64,000 nt of DNA from Actinomycetes bacterium (GTDB lineage: Bacteria > Actinomycetota > Thermoleophilia > Solirubrobacterales > JACPNS01): NCBI GenBank assembly GCA_023404495.1, contig JAEYBE010000053.1, positions 23,756 to 87,755 on the forward strand, given 5' to 3'. The notes beneath the pieces were generated by a model. It searched no databases. It worked only from the letters and a program-made list of their open reading frames with translations, and was not told the origin of the DNA. Shown piece after piece: positions 26,966-36,276 of the stretch. Each line of letters begins with the position of its first letter. The first letter of the stretch is position 1. Position numbers and translations under genes: made by a program.

Positions 26966-28669
26966 GTGCCTGAGGGACTGCTTGCGCCGAGGCTTTACCG
27001 CGCCGCATTCGCGCCTGCGCTTTTCGCGCTGATCGTGCTTGCGTTCTCGCTGCAGGATCCGGGGCGCGCTGTGCCCCCCGAGCTCAGCCCGCCGGGCTTC
27101 TCTGCCGCGCGCGCGACGCAGTTCGCCAACCAGGCCGTGCAGAACTACGGCGCGCGCGAATCGGGCTCGGTCCAGGACCAGCGGCTGGCGGATCTCGTCC
27201 AGGCCCGCATGGAGGGCGTCGGATTCAACACCCGCAGAAGCGACTTCTCCGCCGTCACGCTTTCGGGCAAGCGCACGCTCTCCTCGGTCGTTGGGATCCG
27301 ACCTGGGATTTCGGATCGACGGCTGCTGGTGATCGCCTCCCGCGATGGGGCGCCCGGTGAGCTGCAACGCAGCGGAGCTCTCGAAACCGGGATTCTGCTG
27401 GAACTCGCGCGCGTGATCGAGGGGCGTACGTTTGACCACACGGTTGTCCTCGTCTCAGTCAGCGGAGGGGTTGACGGCGGACTCGGGGCGGAGCACGTCG
27501 TCCGCACGTTGCGCGGGCCGTTCGACGCGGTACTGGTGGTGCGAAACGTCGGCTCGAAGCTCGCGAGTGCGCCGGTACTGATCTCGGGCGACTCGCGCAT
27601 GCTCCCCGACGAGCGCTATGTACGAACCGTCCGCCGAATCGCCGGAATCGAGTTCGCCCGCGGAAGTCAAGACCAGCGGCGCTCGGTGCCGGCCCAGCTC
27701 GTACGACTGGGATTTCCGGTCGCGCTCGGCGAGCAGGCGACATTTGCGGGCAGCGGCGTCAGCGGCGTGAGTGTGAGTCCCGGCGGCGAACCGCTCGCGG
27801 CACCTGGAGCCGCGGCCGCCGCGCAGGTGGCGGACGTCGGTCAGATCGCTCTGCGCACGCTGACAACGATGGACGACGACGCACTCGCGGCCGATCCCCC
27901 GACCGCCGCACCCCTGCGCGTCGGCGGAAAGCTGATCCCGCACCGCGCGCTCGTCCTGCTGATCGCCACGCTCTTCTTCCCCCTGCTCGTCGCCTCGATT
28001 GATTCGTGGGCCAGGGCCAGACGCTGGCGTCAGGTCAGCCAGCGCGGCCTGCTCGCCCCGGCGATCGCGCTCGGCTGGTTGCTCGTGCTCGGATTCCTAC
28101 TGCGCGGAGTAGGCCTGTCGGGAATCATCGATGCCCCGCCGCTCCCGCCGGATCCCGCCGCGGTCACGGGTGCAGGCGCGACAGCGATCGGCATCTTCGT
28201 TCTGCTGATGGCGGTGCTGGGCGTACTGGTGGCCGCCGCGGCGGCGCGGCAGGCGACCCCGAAGGGCGGCGAGGCTGCGTTCGCGCTTTGGGTTGTCTTC
28301 ACAGGCCTTCTGGTGTTCGTCGTCAACCCGATCGCGGCAGGGTTCTTACTGCTGCTCCTGCACCTGGTCGTGCTGATGCTGCTGACGGCCGACTCACCGC
28401 GCCGTCGACAGGTCTTCGCGCTCACGCTGACCGGGCTCGCTCCGCTGTTGCTCGCCGCCGCGTACTTCCCGATCGTGTTCGGAATCGGCGCCGGCGGGAT
28501 CCTGCGCTACGCGGTGCTGCTCGAGGCGGGCGGGTTCATCTCGCCGCTGGCAATGGCGGCCGGCTGCGCGGTCGCCGCGGCGGTCGGGACGGCGCTGATT
28601 CATCTTTGGTGGTCTGCCCCGCGCGCCACAAACACCGCCGCTCGACGCCCCGTCGCGCAACCCTTCTGA
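26966..28669 (+). CDS. Membrane protein with degenerate M28-peptidase-like domain
   Basis: A leading hydrophobic segment is followed by a ~270-residue extracytoplasmic domain and then about seven to eight membrane helices. The outer domain reads like an M28 aminopeptidase: LVIASRDG (121-128) aligns with the A-H-x-D zinc motif, SGALETGILLELAR (136-149) with the GADDNASG motif, and SVSGGVDGGLGAEHV (164-178) with the Glu-Glu motif. In each, the metal ligands are replaced, so hydrolysis is unlikely. The GTG start suits the length of 567 residues. It is divergent from the response regulator. A binding or regulatory role at the membrane is plausible but unproven. Confidence 0.72.
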   Translation: MPEGLLAPRLYRAAFAPALFALIVLAFSLQDPGRAVPPELSPPGFSAARATQFANQAVQNYGARESGSVQDQRLADLVQARMEGVGFNTRRSDFSAVTLSGKRTLSSVVGIRPGISDRRLLVIASRDGAPGELQRSGALETGILLELARVIEGRTFDHTVVLVSVSGGVDGGLGAEHVVRTLRGPFDAVLVVRNVGSKLASAPVLISGDSRMLPDERYVRTVRRIAGIEFARGSQDQRRSVPAQLVRLGFPVALGEQATFAGSGVSGVSVSPGGEPLAAPGAAAAAQVADVGQIALRTLTTMDDDALAADPPTAAPLRVGGKLIPHRALVLLIATLFFPLLVASIDSWARARRWRQVSQRGLLAPAIALGWLLVLGFLLRGVGLSGIIDAPPLPPDPAAVTGAGATAIGIFVLLMAVLGVLVAAAAARQATPKGGEAAFALWVVFTGLLVFVVNPIAAGFLLLLLHLVVLMLLTADSPRRRQVFALTLTGLAPLLLAAAYFPIVFGIGAGGILRYAVLLEAGGFISPLAMAAGCAVAAAVGTALIHLWWSAPRATNTAARRPVAQPF

Positions 28670-28811
28670 AGGTTTAGCCGAGGTTCGACAATTGTCGGAT
28701 GTTGATGCTCGAGAGCCCTACCGACAAATGACCTGTAGCTCAAGCCGTTGCAACATCGCAGCGAATCTGCCCACAAGAACCCCAAGACCCTCCGAGAGAG
28801 AAGTACCCAGA

Positions 28812-29027
28812 TTGTTGGTCAAGACCCGCAACATTCCAGCTGACGAGAAGCGCCGCGCCGAGTGGGTGGACAGCTACTCAGTCGACGCCATCGGCGTGGC
28901 CGAGGCGCTGCTCGACCGCATCGAGACTCTGGCCGACGAGCGCGCACGCTTTCGCCGCTCATTGATGTACTCAGTCGAAGTGATCGAATCCCCCGATTTC
29001 GACGTCACTGCCTGCCGCGACTCTTAG
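28812..29027 (+). CDS. Small hypothetical protein
   Basis: The 71-residue product (LLVKTRNIPADEKRRAEW onwards) is charged and helical with no membrane segment. I start at the TTG that follows a GAGAGAAG ribosome-binding sequence; the frame is open for another 120 bases upstream, with less protein-like sequence. Its last 57 bases lie antisense over the end of thiL, which is unusual and lowers confidence. No family is recognised. Confidence 0.42.
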   Translation: MLVKTRNIPADEKRRAEWVDSYSVDAIGVAEALLDRIETLADERARFRRSLMYSVEVIESPDFDVTACRDS

Positions 29028-29900
29028 CACCGCGCCAGACCCCTCGACAACCCGGCCGATCTCGCTGAGATTGATTCCGGTGGCGGCCACCGCGCTCTGA
29101 GCTTCGGCAACTCGATCGGCGGGCAAGACGGCCAGCAGCTCGTACTCCTCGCCGCTACCAGCCGCGTAGACCGCATCCTCCACGCCGTCGGCCAGTGGGA
29201 TCCGAGCCAGTTCGATCTCCAGCCCGACGCCCCCGGCGCTCGCCACGTGACCTGCGTCGCGCGCCAACCCGTCGGAAATATCGATCATCGCGCGCGCACC
29301 GCTCGCCGCCAGCGCGACTCCGGCCGCCAAGCGCGGCTGCGGTGAGAACTGTTTTCGCACGGCCACCTCGTCGTCTGTGGCGCCTTGTTCGATCAGTTCA
29401 AGCGCCCGCGCCGATCCCCCTAGGTGGCCGGTCACAACGACAACGTCGCCGGGCATCGCGCCCGCGCGGGTGACCACCGACTCGGCGCTGTCCGCGTAGC
29501 CGACGACCGTGACCGACAGCCAGAGAGCTTCCGACCGCACCAGGTCGCCGCCGCCCACGTGCGCGCCGTGGTCTTCGGCCGCCGCCGCAACGCCTTCCGC
29601 CAGGCGATCGAAGCGATCCTCGCCGAATCCCTCTGGCACCCCCGTGGCGACGTAGATCTCTCCCGCCCGCGCGCCCATCGCCGCGAGGTCCGAAAGTGCT
29701 GCCGCGACGGCCTTGTACCCGATCGCCTGCTCAGGCCACGCGCCGAGCACGAAGTGCACGCCGTCGACGACGGCGTCGATCGAAGTGACGGTCACCGCGC
29801 CGCCCGGCGCGGCCACCGCCGCGTCGTCCCCTGAGGGCACGATCAGCGGCGCCTGCGCGAAGCGGTCGACCAGCCTGCCGATGCGCTCGCGTTCGCTCAT
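28971..29900 (-). CDS. thiL: Thiamine-monophosphate kinase
   Basis: ThiL phosphorylates thiamine monophosphate to the active cofactor thiamine diphosphate. The AIR-synthase-like fold is shown by PSGDDAAV, TSIDAVVDGVHF, SDLAAMGA, VGGGDLVR and the DISDGLARDAGH segment. The 309-residue length is normal. The ATG is two bases after the stop of the mannosyltransferase gene, so it ends the PBP-mannosyltransferase-thiL operon. The C-terminus overlaps a small plus-strand frame by 57 bases. Confidence 0.95.
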   Translation of the reverse strand: MSERERIGRLVDRFAQAPLIVPSGDDAAVAAPGGAVTVTSIDAVVDGVHFVLGAWPEQAIGYKAVAAALSDLAAMGARAGEIYVATGVPEGFGEDRFDRLAEGVAAAAEDHGAHVGGGDLVRSEALWLSVTVVGYADSAESVVTRAGAMPGDVVVVTGHLGGSARALELIEQGATDDEVAVRKQFSPQPRLAAGVALAASGARAMIDISDGLARDAGHVASAGGVGLEIELARIPLADGVEDAVYAAGSGEEYELLAVLPADRVAEAQSAVAATGINLSEIGRVVEGSGAVLRVAAGSDVEIGGFDHFD

Positions 29901-29902
29901 GC

Positions 29903-31240
29903 TCAGAATGGAATCGCAATCACGAGCGTGTAGGCGCAGAAGAGCACACTTGCCACCTGCAGGGCGACCGAGCGCGTGACTGCGGCAAACGGCAACAGCC
30001 AGAGCAGATACCAGGGCACAAGCCAGGCCGAGGCAAGCAACACACCGAGCGTCGCCCAGCCTGCGTTCTCCAGCCAGGTGTCCGGCCGCTTGTAGCTGCG
30101 CCAAAGCAGATAGGCGACGAGTGCAGCGAGGAGCAGCACGAAGAGGATCCGCACGGCGTCCGTCGCCGACGCGCGCGAGATCTCGCCGAAGACCGCATCC
30201 AAACCGTCGACCGTCTTGTGCGGCAATGACCAGCGGCTTGAGCGGTCCTGGTTTGACGAGATCAAGTTCAGTCCGCCGAGCGCGTCCGAGCCAAATCCGA
30301 CGAACGCCGTGAGGACAGTGAGCAGCGCGGCACCGGCCATCGCGCCGAACGTTGCGAGCTTGCGCCGGCTGGCGGCGAGCATGAAAACGAGTGGCACAGC
30401 GGCAGAGGCCTTGATGCCGATCGCGAGCGTGCTGATGAAGCCGCCGGCGGGCTCGCGCGCTGCGTCCACCTTCGTCAAGGCAAACGCGATGCCGGCGAAG
30501 ACGATCAGCATGGTCGGTGCTTCGTTGTGGGCTCCGGCAACGACGTGGACGAGCGTCGCCGGTGAGAGACCGACCAGGGCGACGGCGCGCGCCGAAGATG
30601 CTTCAACCCGCTCGGCAATCCAGCGGACGAGCAGCACCAGCGCGCCGACAGACGCAGCGGCGAGGGCTTTGAAGATCCAGAACGCGACCGGCACAGACGC
30701 CAGCGCGAGCGGGTAGCTGAGCAACGTGAAGTAGGGCCCGTAAACGGCGACGGCATCCTTCGAGCCGGCAAATGGAAAGACCGGGTCGGCCGGGATGTCG
30801 AAGGGGCGGAAGGCGTAGGGGTTGAGTTCGTGTTCAACGCCCAGTCGGGCATATGCGATGTAGCTGAAGACGTCCTGCGAGAGCAGGGGCGGCGCAATCA
30901 GAAAGACCGCGATCAGCCCGAAGCTCGTCCAGATCAGCACCGGCGTACCCAGACGCGGGGCGAGCCAGACCACGCCGCCCCAGAGCAGCGCCGAGAGCAT
31001 CAGAGGCAGGTAGTACGTCCAGCCGGCGTTGCCGCCGGCCAGCGATTCCGCGCCCAACGGCTTGAAGATCCCGATCAGCCAGTCCGGCGATCCGCCGACG
31101 CTCGCGAGCACGATGCGCGAACCTTCAACGGCCGGCGCGGCCGCGAGCCAAACGAGTACCGCGGCCAGTGCCGCGAGCAAGCCGATCGCAAACCATGAGC
31201 GTTCACCGCGCGGCGGCGAGGCGGCTGGAGCCTTGCTCAC
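29903..31240 (-). CDS. GT-C polyprenyl-phosphate-mannose mannosyltransferase, MptB-like
   Basis: The 445-residue protein has about twelve membrane helices and, after the third or fourth, the loop SQDVFSYIAYARLG with an acidic residue as in GT-C enzymes, then HELNPYAF. This arrangement matches the actinobacterial alpha-mannosyltransferases (MptA/MptB) that build lipomannan-type glycans from polyprenyl-phosphate-mannose on the outer face of the membrane. The exact linkage cannot be told. The start overlaps the PBP stop by four bases, coupling wall and lipoglycan synthesis. Confidence 0.7.
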   Translation of the reverse strand: MSKAPAASPPRGERSWFAIGLLAALAAVLVWLAAAPAVEGSRIVLASVGGSPDWLIGIFKPLGAESLAGGNAGWTYYLPLMLSALLWGGVVWLAPRLGTPVLIWTSFGLIAVFLIAPPLLSQDVFSYIAYARLGVEHELNPYAFRPFDIPADPVFPFAGSKDAVAVYGPYFTLLSYPLALASVPVAFWIFKALAAASVGALVLLVRWIAERVEASSARAVALVGLSPATLVHVVAGAHNEAPTMLIVFAGIAFALTKVDAAREPAGGFISTLAIGIKASAAVPLVFMLAASRRKLATFGAMAGAALLTVLTAFVGFGSDALGGLNLISSNQDRSSRWSLPHKTVDGLDAVFGEISRASATDAVRILFVLLLAALVAYLLWRSYKRPDTWLENAGWATLGVLLASAWLVPWYLLWLLPFAAVTRSVALQVASVLFCAYTLVIAIPF

Positions 31241-33354
31241 TGGCCGGGGTTCGCTGCGCCGGGCGTGTCGTCCTGAGGCTCAACGGGGGTGTTGCCCCCA
31301 CCGTCGTTGCCACCGCCGTTGTCCGTGCCGCCATCGCGGCTGGGCTTCTTCTTCTTGCCCTCGGTGTATTCCTTGTCCTTCGAGTTGTCGTACTCGGCGC
31401 CCTCGCGCTTGCCCTGCGCGGCGTACTTGCCGGAGAACGGCTTGGAGACGAACGGCGTCGTCGGATCGGCGAAGTCCTTGCAACGATTGCCGAGCGCCGC
31501 CTTCATGAATTTCGCCCAGATCGTGGTGGGCAGCGAACCGCCGTTGACCTGACCGACGCCTTCGACGTTGTACATCGAGCGCTGCGCGTTGGGATAGCCG
31601 ATCCAGGTCGCCGTTGCCAGCAGCGGCGTGTAGCCGACCAGCCAAGCGTCGCGGAAGTTGTCGGTGGTGCCTGTCTTTGCTGCGGCCGGGCAGGTGAAGC
31701 CGACGCCGCGCACGCCGATGGCGGTGCCGCCGTTGACGTTCTGCTCGAGGATTTTCGTCAACTCGTGGACGACGCCATCGGAGAAGACGCGCTTGCGGTG
31801 GACCTTGTAGGTCGTGTCCTCCTCGTCATCCGGGAAGTCGACCTTCTTGATCACCAGCTGCTTGGAGCGAACCCCGCCGGCCGCGAGCGTCGCGTAGGCG
31901 TGGCTCATCTCCATCGGCGAGACGCCGTTCTCCAGACCGCCGATGCCTTCTGCCGGGTAGCCGTTGAGCTTGCTGCGGATTCCCATCTTGCGCGCGGTGT
32001 CCTTGACGTTCTCCGGGCCGACGTCGAGGTCGAGCTGGATGTAGACCGAGTTGTCCGACGAGAGCGTCGCGCGCACGAGGTTCATCGTGCCGCCGTAGGT
32101 GTCGGAGTAGGTCGAGACCTTGATCGGCCCCCACGGGGTGCTCTTGAGGTCGATCGGGTGCGAGCTGTAGGTCGTTGAGTTCGGGTCGATGCCCTGATCG
32201 AGCGCGGTCAGCAGCACCATCGTCTTGAAGGAGGATCCCGGCTGGCGCGAGCCCTGGGCTGCCAGGTTGAACTGGCTCTGTCCGTAGCCGCCGCTGCTGG
32301 CCATCGCCTTGACGTAGCCGGTCTTGGGGTCGGTCGCGACGATCGCGCTCGAAGGATCGCCCGGTGTGACGAGCGTCGAGTTGATCGCGTTGCGCGCGGC
32401 CTCCTGGTAGCGCGGGTTGATCGTCGTGTAGACCTTCAGACCACCCTTGCGCACACGGTTGATGCCGTACTTGTCGATCAGCTGCTGCTTGACGTAGTCA
32501 AAGAAGTAGGGCTCGCGGATCTTCGTGTAGCGCGTGCCGCGCTTGACCCGCAGGGGAGACGAGATCGCCTCGGAAGCCTCTTCCTGCGTGATGTAGCCGA
32601 GCTCGGACATCTTTACGAGCACCTCGTTGCGGCGCGTGATCGCGGCTGAGGGGTTCAGGAACGGGTTGTAGTCGGTCGGCGCCTGCGGCAGGCCCGCGAG
32701 GGTTGCGCATTCCTGCAGGTTCAAGTCCTTCGCATTCTTGGCGAAGAAGGTCTGCGCCGCCGCCTGCATGCCCATCGCCGACTGGCCGCCAACTGTTCCG
32801 TACGGGGCGGAGTTCAGATACTGGTCGAGGATCCAAGTCTTGCTGTGCTCGCTCTCAAGCTCCGAGGCCAGCTTGGCCTCGCGGATCTTGCGCTTGTAGT
32901 CGCGCTTGGGCGACTCGATGTAGAGGTTGCGCACGAGCTGCATCGTGATCGTCGATCCACCCTGGACCGTCTTTCCGCTGGTGGTGTTGCGCACCGCCGC
33001 GCGCACGATCGAGGTGTAGTCGACGCCGCCGTGCTGGTAGAAGCGCTGGTCCTCGATCGAAACCGTGGCGTCCTTGCAGTTCTGCGGGAGCAGCTTCCAG
33101 GCGACCGGCGTACTGATCTCGTCGGCCTGGATGTAGCCGAGCAGCTGGCCGTTGTCGGCGTACACCGCAGAAGTCAAACCGCGATTTACCGGCTTGCCCA
33201 GATCCGGAGCTTCGGCGGCGATCACCATCACATATCCAACCGCTGAGAAGCCGGAGATCATCGCGAGCGTCAAGAGCACGACGGCGCCGATCGCCAACGG
33301 GCGATGCTTCTTGCCACGCCGTGCTCGGCGCTTGCGTCTCTCTCGTGCAGTCAT
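31237..33354 (-). CDS. Class A penicillin-binding protein (GT51 transglycosylase/transpeptidase)
   Basis: The protein polymerises and cross-links peptidoglycan outside the membrane. A basic cytoplasmic start is followed by one anchor helix (about residues 20-45). The GT51 domain has the catalytic Glu101 in SIEDQRFYQHGG. The transpeptidase domain has Ser374 (SSFK, 374-377), SDN at 433-435 and KTGT from Lys560. The tail after ~residue 650 is Lys-, Gly- and Asp-rich and probably disordered. All catalytic motifs are intact at 705 residues. It leads an operon with the mannosyltransferase and thiL. Confidence 0.97.
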   Translation of the reverse strand: MTARERRKRRARRGKKHRPLAIGAVVLLTLAMISGFSAVGYVMVIAAEAPDLGKPVNRGLTSAVYADNGQLLGYIQADEISTPVAWKLLPQNCKDATVSIEDQRFYQHGGVDYTSIVRAAVRNTTSGKTVQGGSTITMQLVRNLYIESPKRDYKRKIREAKLASELESEHSKTWILDQYLNSAPYGTVGGQSAMGMQAAAQTFFAKNAKDLNLQECATLAGLPQAPTDYNPFLNPSAAITRRNEVLVKMSELGYITQEEASEAISSPLRVKRGTRYTKIREPYFFDYVKQQLIDKYGINRVRKGGLKVYTTINPRYQEAARNAINSTLVTPGDPSSAIVATDPKTGYVKAMASSGGYGQSQFNLAAQGSRQPGSSFKTMVLLTALDQGIDPNSTTYSSHPIDLKSTPWGPIKVSTYSDTYGGTMNLVRATLSSDNSVYIQLDLDVGPENVKDTARKMGIRSKLNGYPAEGIGGLENGVSPMEMSHAYATLAAGGVRSKQLVIKKVDFPDDEEDTTYKVHRKRVFSDGVVHELTKILEQNVNGGTAIGVRGVGFTCPAAAKTGTTDNFRDAWLVGYTPLLATATWIGYPNAQRSMYNVEGVGQVNGGSLPTTIWAKFMKAALGNRCKDFADPTTPFVSKPFSGKYAAQGKREGAEYDNSKDKEYTEGKKKKPSRDGGTDNGGGNDGGGNTPVEPQDDTPGAANPGQ

Positions 33355-33473
33355 GCTCTGGGGGTGGTTTTCGCCTGCCTACAAGGCGATTCGCCGATTG
33401 ATGCGGCTGCCCTGCCGCCGGCCGGGTCCTACGCCAAGCAACAACACGGCGCCGGCGGCGAAAGATGCGGTCG

Positions 33474-34265
33474 TCAGGCCGCCTGCGAAGGCCCGCTCAG
33501 CATACCTGCGTCGCTCAGGATTGCGACCACCTGTTCGCGGGTTGAGAAGCGCTGGGTGGCCTCGTGCCCTGCCGTCGTGGAGAAAGCGATCTTGATCTCG
33601 TAGCGGTCTACCTCGCAGGCGCCGAACTGCACCGTCGCGTCCTGCAGCTTCTCACGCAGCAGGGCCAGCGCCGCTGTCGCCTTGTCTGGCGGCACCTGCA
33701 CCGATGCCTCGGCGTCGACGACTGTGCCGGCGATCGTGTAGTTCTCGACCGGACTCGTGGCGACCACATCGTTGGGAATCACGAGTCTGTGACCGGACGG
33801 GAGCCGCACGAATGTGTACGTCAGCGTGATGTCCTCGACCCGACCGCGGTTGCCTTCCCACTCGATCACGTCGCCGATGCGGAACGGCTGCACCGTGGCC
33901 AGCATCATGCCGGCGATCGCGTTGGCGAGCACCGCGCGTGAGGCGATGCCCAGGGCAACTCCGATCACCGCGCTCGACGCGAGCAGCGCGGTCCCGAGCG
34001 ACTTCAGCGCGTCGATCTGCGAGATCGCCAGGAAGATGCCGATCAGCACGATGCCGAGCACGATCAGTCGGCGGATCAATCGCAGCCGGGTGACGGCCGA
34101 TTTGGAGAGCGGCTCCGCGTCGCGCGCGGTGATCACGCGAGTGGCGCTGCGCGAGAGAAAAACGTCGACGAGCTTGGCGACGATCAGGGTCACGAGGATG
34201 ATCACCAGTGCGCTGATCCACTGGGCGTTCTCGTCAAGGAAGCTGTTGTTGGCGGCAAGCAGCAT
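33474..34265 (-). CDS. MscS-family small-conductance mechanosensitive channel
   Basis: MscS channels release solutes when membrane tension rises. The third transmembrane helix is Gly/Ala-rich (LASSAVIGVALGIASRAVLANAIAG), followed by QPFRIGDVIEW and the beta domain NRGRVEDITLTYT, typical of the family. The 263-residue length is close to E. coli MscS. I start at the ATG; a TTG 24 bases upstream is possible. It is divergent from the CPBP protease gene. Confidence 0.93.
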   Translation of the reverse strand: MLLAANNSFLDENAQWISALVIILVTLIVAKLVDVFLSRSATRVITARDAEPLSKSAVTRLRLIRRLIVLGIVLIGIFLAISQIDALKSLGTALLASSAVIGVALGIASRAVLANAIAGMMLATVQPFRIGDVIEWEGNRGRVEDITLTYTFVRLPSGHRLVIPNDVVATSPVENYTIAGTVVDAEASVQVPPDKATAALALLREKLQDATVQFGACEVDRYEIKIAFSTTAGHEATQRFSTREQVVAILSDAGMLSGPSQAA

Positions 34266-34297
34266 GGGCAACCGGTCTTGCGGCCACAATATGCCGC

Positions 34298-35266
34298 GTG
34301 ACCGACGCTTCCAACGGACCGCAGATCCCGCGGCCGCATTACCTGCCCGAAATGCCGGTCGCCGGGCCGCCCGCTATTCCGCCGCCCGTCACCCCGCCGC
34401 CGGGCGGCGTCCCGCCGATCGGCGGCCTGCAGCCTGAGGGCGCTGACCGCTGGCGCTGGTACCACGCGCTGCTGGCATTTCTCGGCGGCTTCGTCGCCGG
34501 GCAGATCGCGATCCTGATCATCGGAGGCGCTTGGGCGTCGATCGAAGGAGTGAGCTTCGACTCGCTCAGCGACAACTCGTCGTTCATCCTCGTTGCCTCG
34601 GCCGTCAACGAGGTCTTTTTCATCGTCTTCTCTTATGTCGTCGCCCGCATGACGGGCCCGGTCACGGCTCGCGACTTCGGACTGCGCCGCGCGCCGTTCT
34701 GGCCGACGGTCTGGCGAATGGCGGCGGTGATGGTCGGCTACTTCGTGCTGCTCGCTGCCTACAGCTCGCTCGTCAATCTCGAGCCCGACACCTCGCCGGA
34801 CAAGCTGGGCGCTGCGACCTCTGACACCCACATGCTCTTCTTCGCGATTCTCGTCGGCGTGATGGCGCCGATCGCCGAGGAGTTCTTCTTCCGTGGATTT
34901 CTCTTTCGCGCGCTGCGCAACGGGCTTGGTCTTTGGGCGGCGGCAGTTGTCTCAGGAATCCTCTTCGGAGCGCTGCACATCGACTCGGGCAGCGCCGAGC
35001 GACTGCTGCAGGTCGTGCCGCTGGCGATCCTCGGGGTGTCCTTCGCCTTGCTCTATGCCTGGACCGGAACTCTCTACGCGACGATTGCGCTCCACGCGAC
35101 CAACAACTCGATCGCCGTGGCGGCCTACGCCGAGAAGAACAATTCGGACTTCGGCATCGCGCTGGCCGGGGTGATCTGGCTGCTGATGATGCTTGGCTGC
35201 ACCTTCGGATATCTGCTTACCGACCGGCGCCGTCGCGGCGACGTCGAATATGCTCTCCCGCAATGA
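34298..35266 (+). CDS. CPBP-family intramembrane metalloprotease
   Basis: The protein has a proline-rich N-terminal 45 residues, then about seven or eight membrane helices. The CAAX-protease motifs are present: EEFFFRGF with Glu194, Glu195 and Arg199, the ALHID histidine, and HATNNSI near the C-terminus. Family members process prenylated proteins, bacteriocins or membrane substrates, so the substrate is unknown. The GTG start is used. The stop overlaps the next start by four bases (ATGA). Confidence 0.9.
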   Translation: MTDASNGPQIPRPHYLPEMPVAGPPAIPPPVTPPPGGVPPIGGLQPEGADRWRWYHALLAFLGGFVAGQIAILIIGGAWASIEGVSFDSLSDNSSFILVASAVNEVFFIVFSYVVARMTGPVTARDFGLRRAPFWPTVWRMAAVMVGYFVLLAAYSSLVNLEPDTSPDKLGAATSDTHMLFFAILVGVMAPIAEEFFFRGFLFRALRNGLGLWAAAVVSGILFGALHIDSGSAERLLQVVPLAILGVSFALLYAWTGTLYATIALHATNNSIAVAAYAEKNNSDFGIALAGVIWLLMMLGCTFGYLLTDRRRRGDVEYALPQ

Positions 35267-36270
35267 GCAGGCGCGGTCGCAATACAGGATCATTCGCGGG
35301 AATCGCGCTGGTTTTGACCATGTTGGCCGTGGCGGTCCCGGCCGGCGCAGAGCCGACCGGACCGACCAGCGACCAGGCCACGGTCTCGGCCGACAAGCTT
35401 CCGAGCTTTCGCCTGACGGCCGCCGGGGCATATCGCTACCACGGCCGCGGATACGTACTGCCGCGAGCCAAGCTCGACATCCGCGGGGCGGTCAACGCCG
35501 ACCTTGGCGGCCAGCGCGTCGATTTTGAGGTCTACAAGGGCGGAAAGCTCGTCAAACGCCGCAGCGTCGAGCTCAACACGGCCGGCAGCAAGTCGGTCTT
35601 CCACCTCGACTGGCGACCGGGCAACAAGGGCCGCTACCGCCTGAAGATCGGCCTGACCGATGAGCAGAAGGCGATCGTCGATGCCGGCAACGGCAGCAAG
35701 ATCGCCGTCGTCCGTTCAAGCATTCGCCAGGGCAGCCGCGGCGTGTCTGTTCGCGTCTTCCAGTACAAGCTGCGCAAGCTGCACTACGTCGTTCCGCTCA
35801 ACGGTCGCTTCAACGCCGCGACCGGCCGCGCGATGATGGCCTTCCGCAAGGTCACCGGCATGCGCCGCACGTACTCGGCCGGCTACTCGGTCGCTCGAAA
35901 GCTCGCCGCGGGCAAGGGCGCCTTCAAGCTTCGTTATCCCGGCGCCGGCCGTCACATCGAGGTATCGATCGGCAAGCAGATCATGGTGATGGCCTCCGGC
36001 GGCAAGGTCACGCGGATCTACCACGTCTCCACGGGCGCCCCGGGTACGCCGACGATCCGCGGCACCTACCGCGTCTACCGCAAGGACTGGGGCACCAACG
36101 AGAAGGGCATGGTCCACTCCAGCTACTTCATCCGCGGGTACGCAATCCACGGGTATGCCTCGGTACCGCCCTACAACGCGAGCCACGGCTGTGTGCGCGT
36201 GCCGGTGCCGAATGCGGCGTCGATCTTCCGCTGGGTGAAGTACGGCACCCGGATTGACACCTACTACTAG
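35263..36270 (+). CDS. Secreted L,D-transpeptidase (YkuD) with peptidoglycan-binding domain
   Basis: The enzyme makes 3-3 cross-links in peptidoglycan or attaches proteins to it. A signal peptide (SFAGIALVLTMLAVAVPAGA) is followed by an Ig-like segment. A PG-binding repeat then runs over about residues 145-205 (GVSVRVFQYKLRKL). The YkuD domain ends in ASHGCVRVP with catalytic Cys310 and His308. The 335-residue length is normal. The ATG overlaps the protease stop by four bases, so the two are coupled. It complements the class A PBP encoded nearby on the other strand. Confidence 0.93.
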   Translation: MSRRGRNTGSFAGIALVLTMLAVAVPAGAEPTGPTSDQATVSADKLPSFRLTAAGAYRYHGRGYVLPRAKLDIRGAVNADLGGQRVDFEVYKGGKLVKRRSVELNTAGSKSVFHLDWRPGNKGRYRLKIGLTDEQKAIVDAGNGSKIAVVRSSIRQGSRGVSVRVFQYKLRKLHYVVPLNGRFNAATGRAMMAFRKVTGMRRTYSAGYSVARKLAAGKGAFKLRYPGAGRHIEVSIGKQIMVMASGGKVTRIYHVSTGAPGTPTIRGTYRVYRKDWGTNEKGMVHSSYFIRGYAIHGYASVPPYNASHGCVRVPVPNAASIFRWVKYGTRIDTYY

Positions 36271-36276
36271 GCGAGA

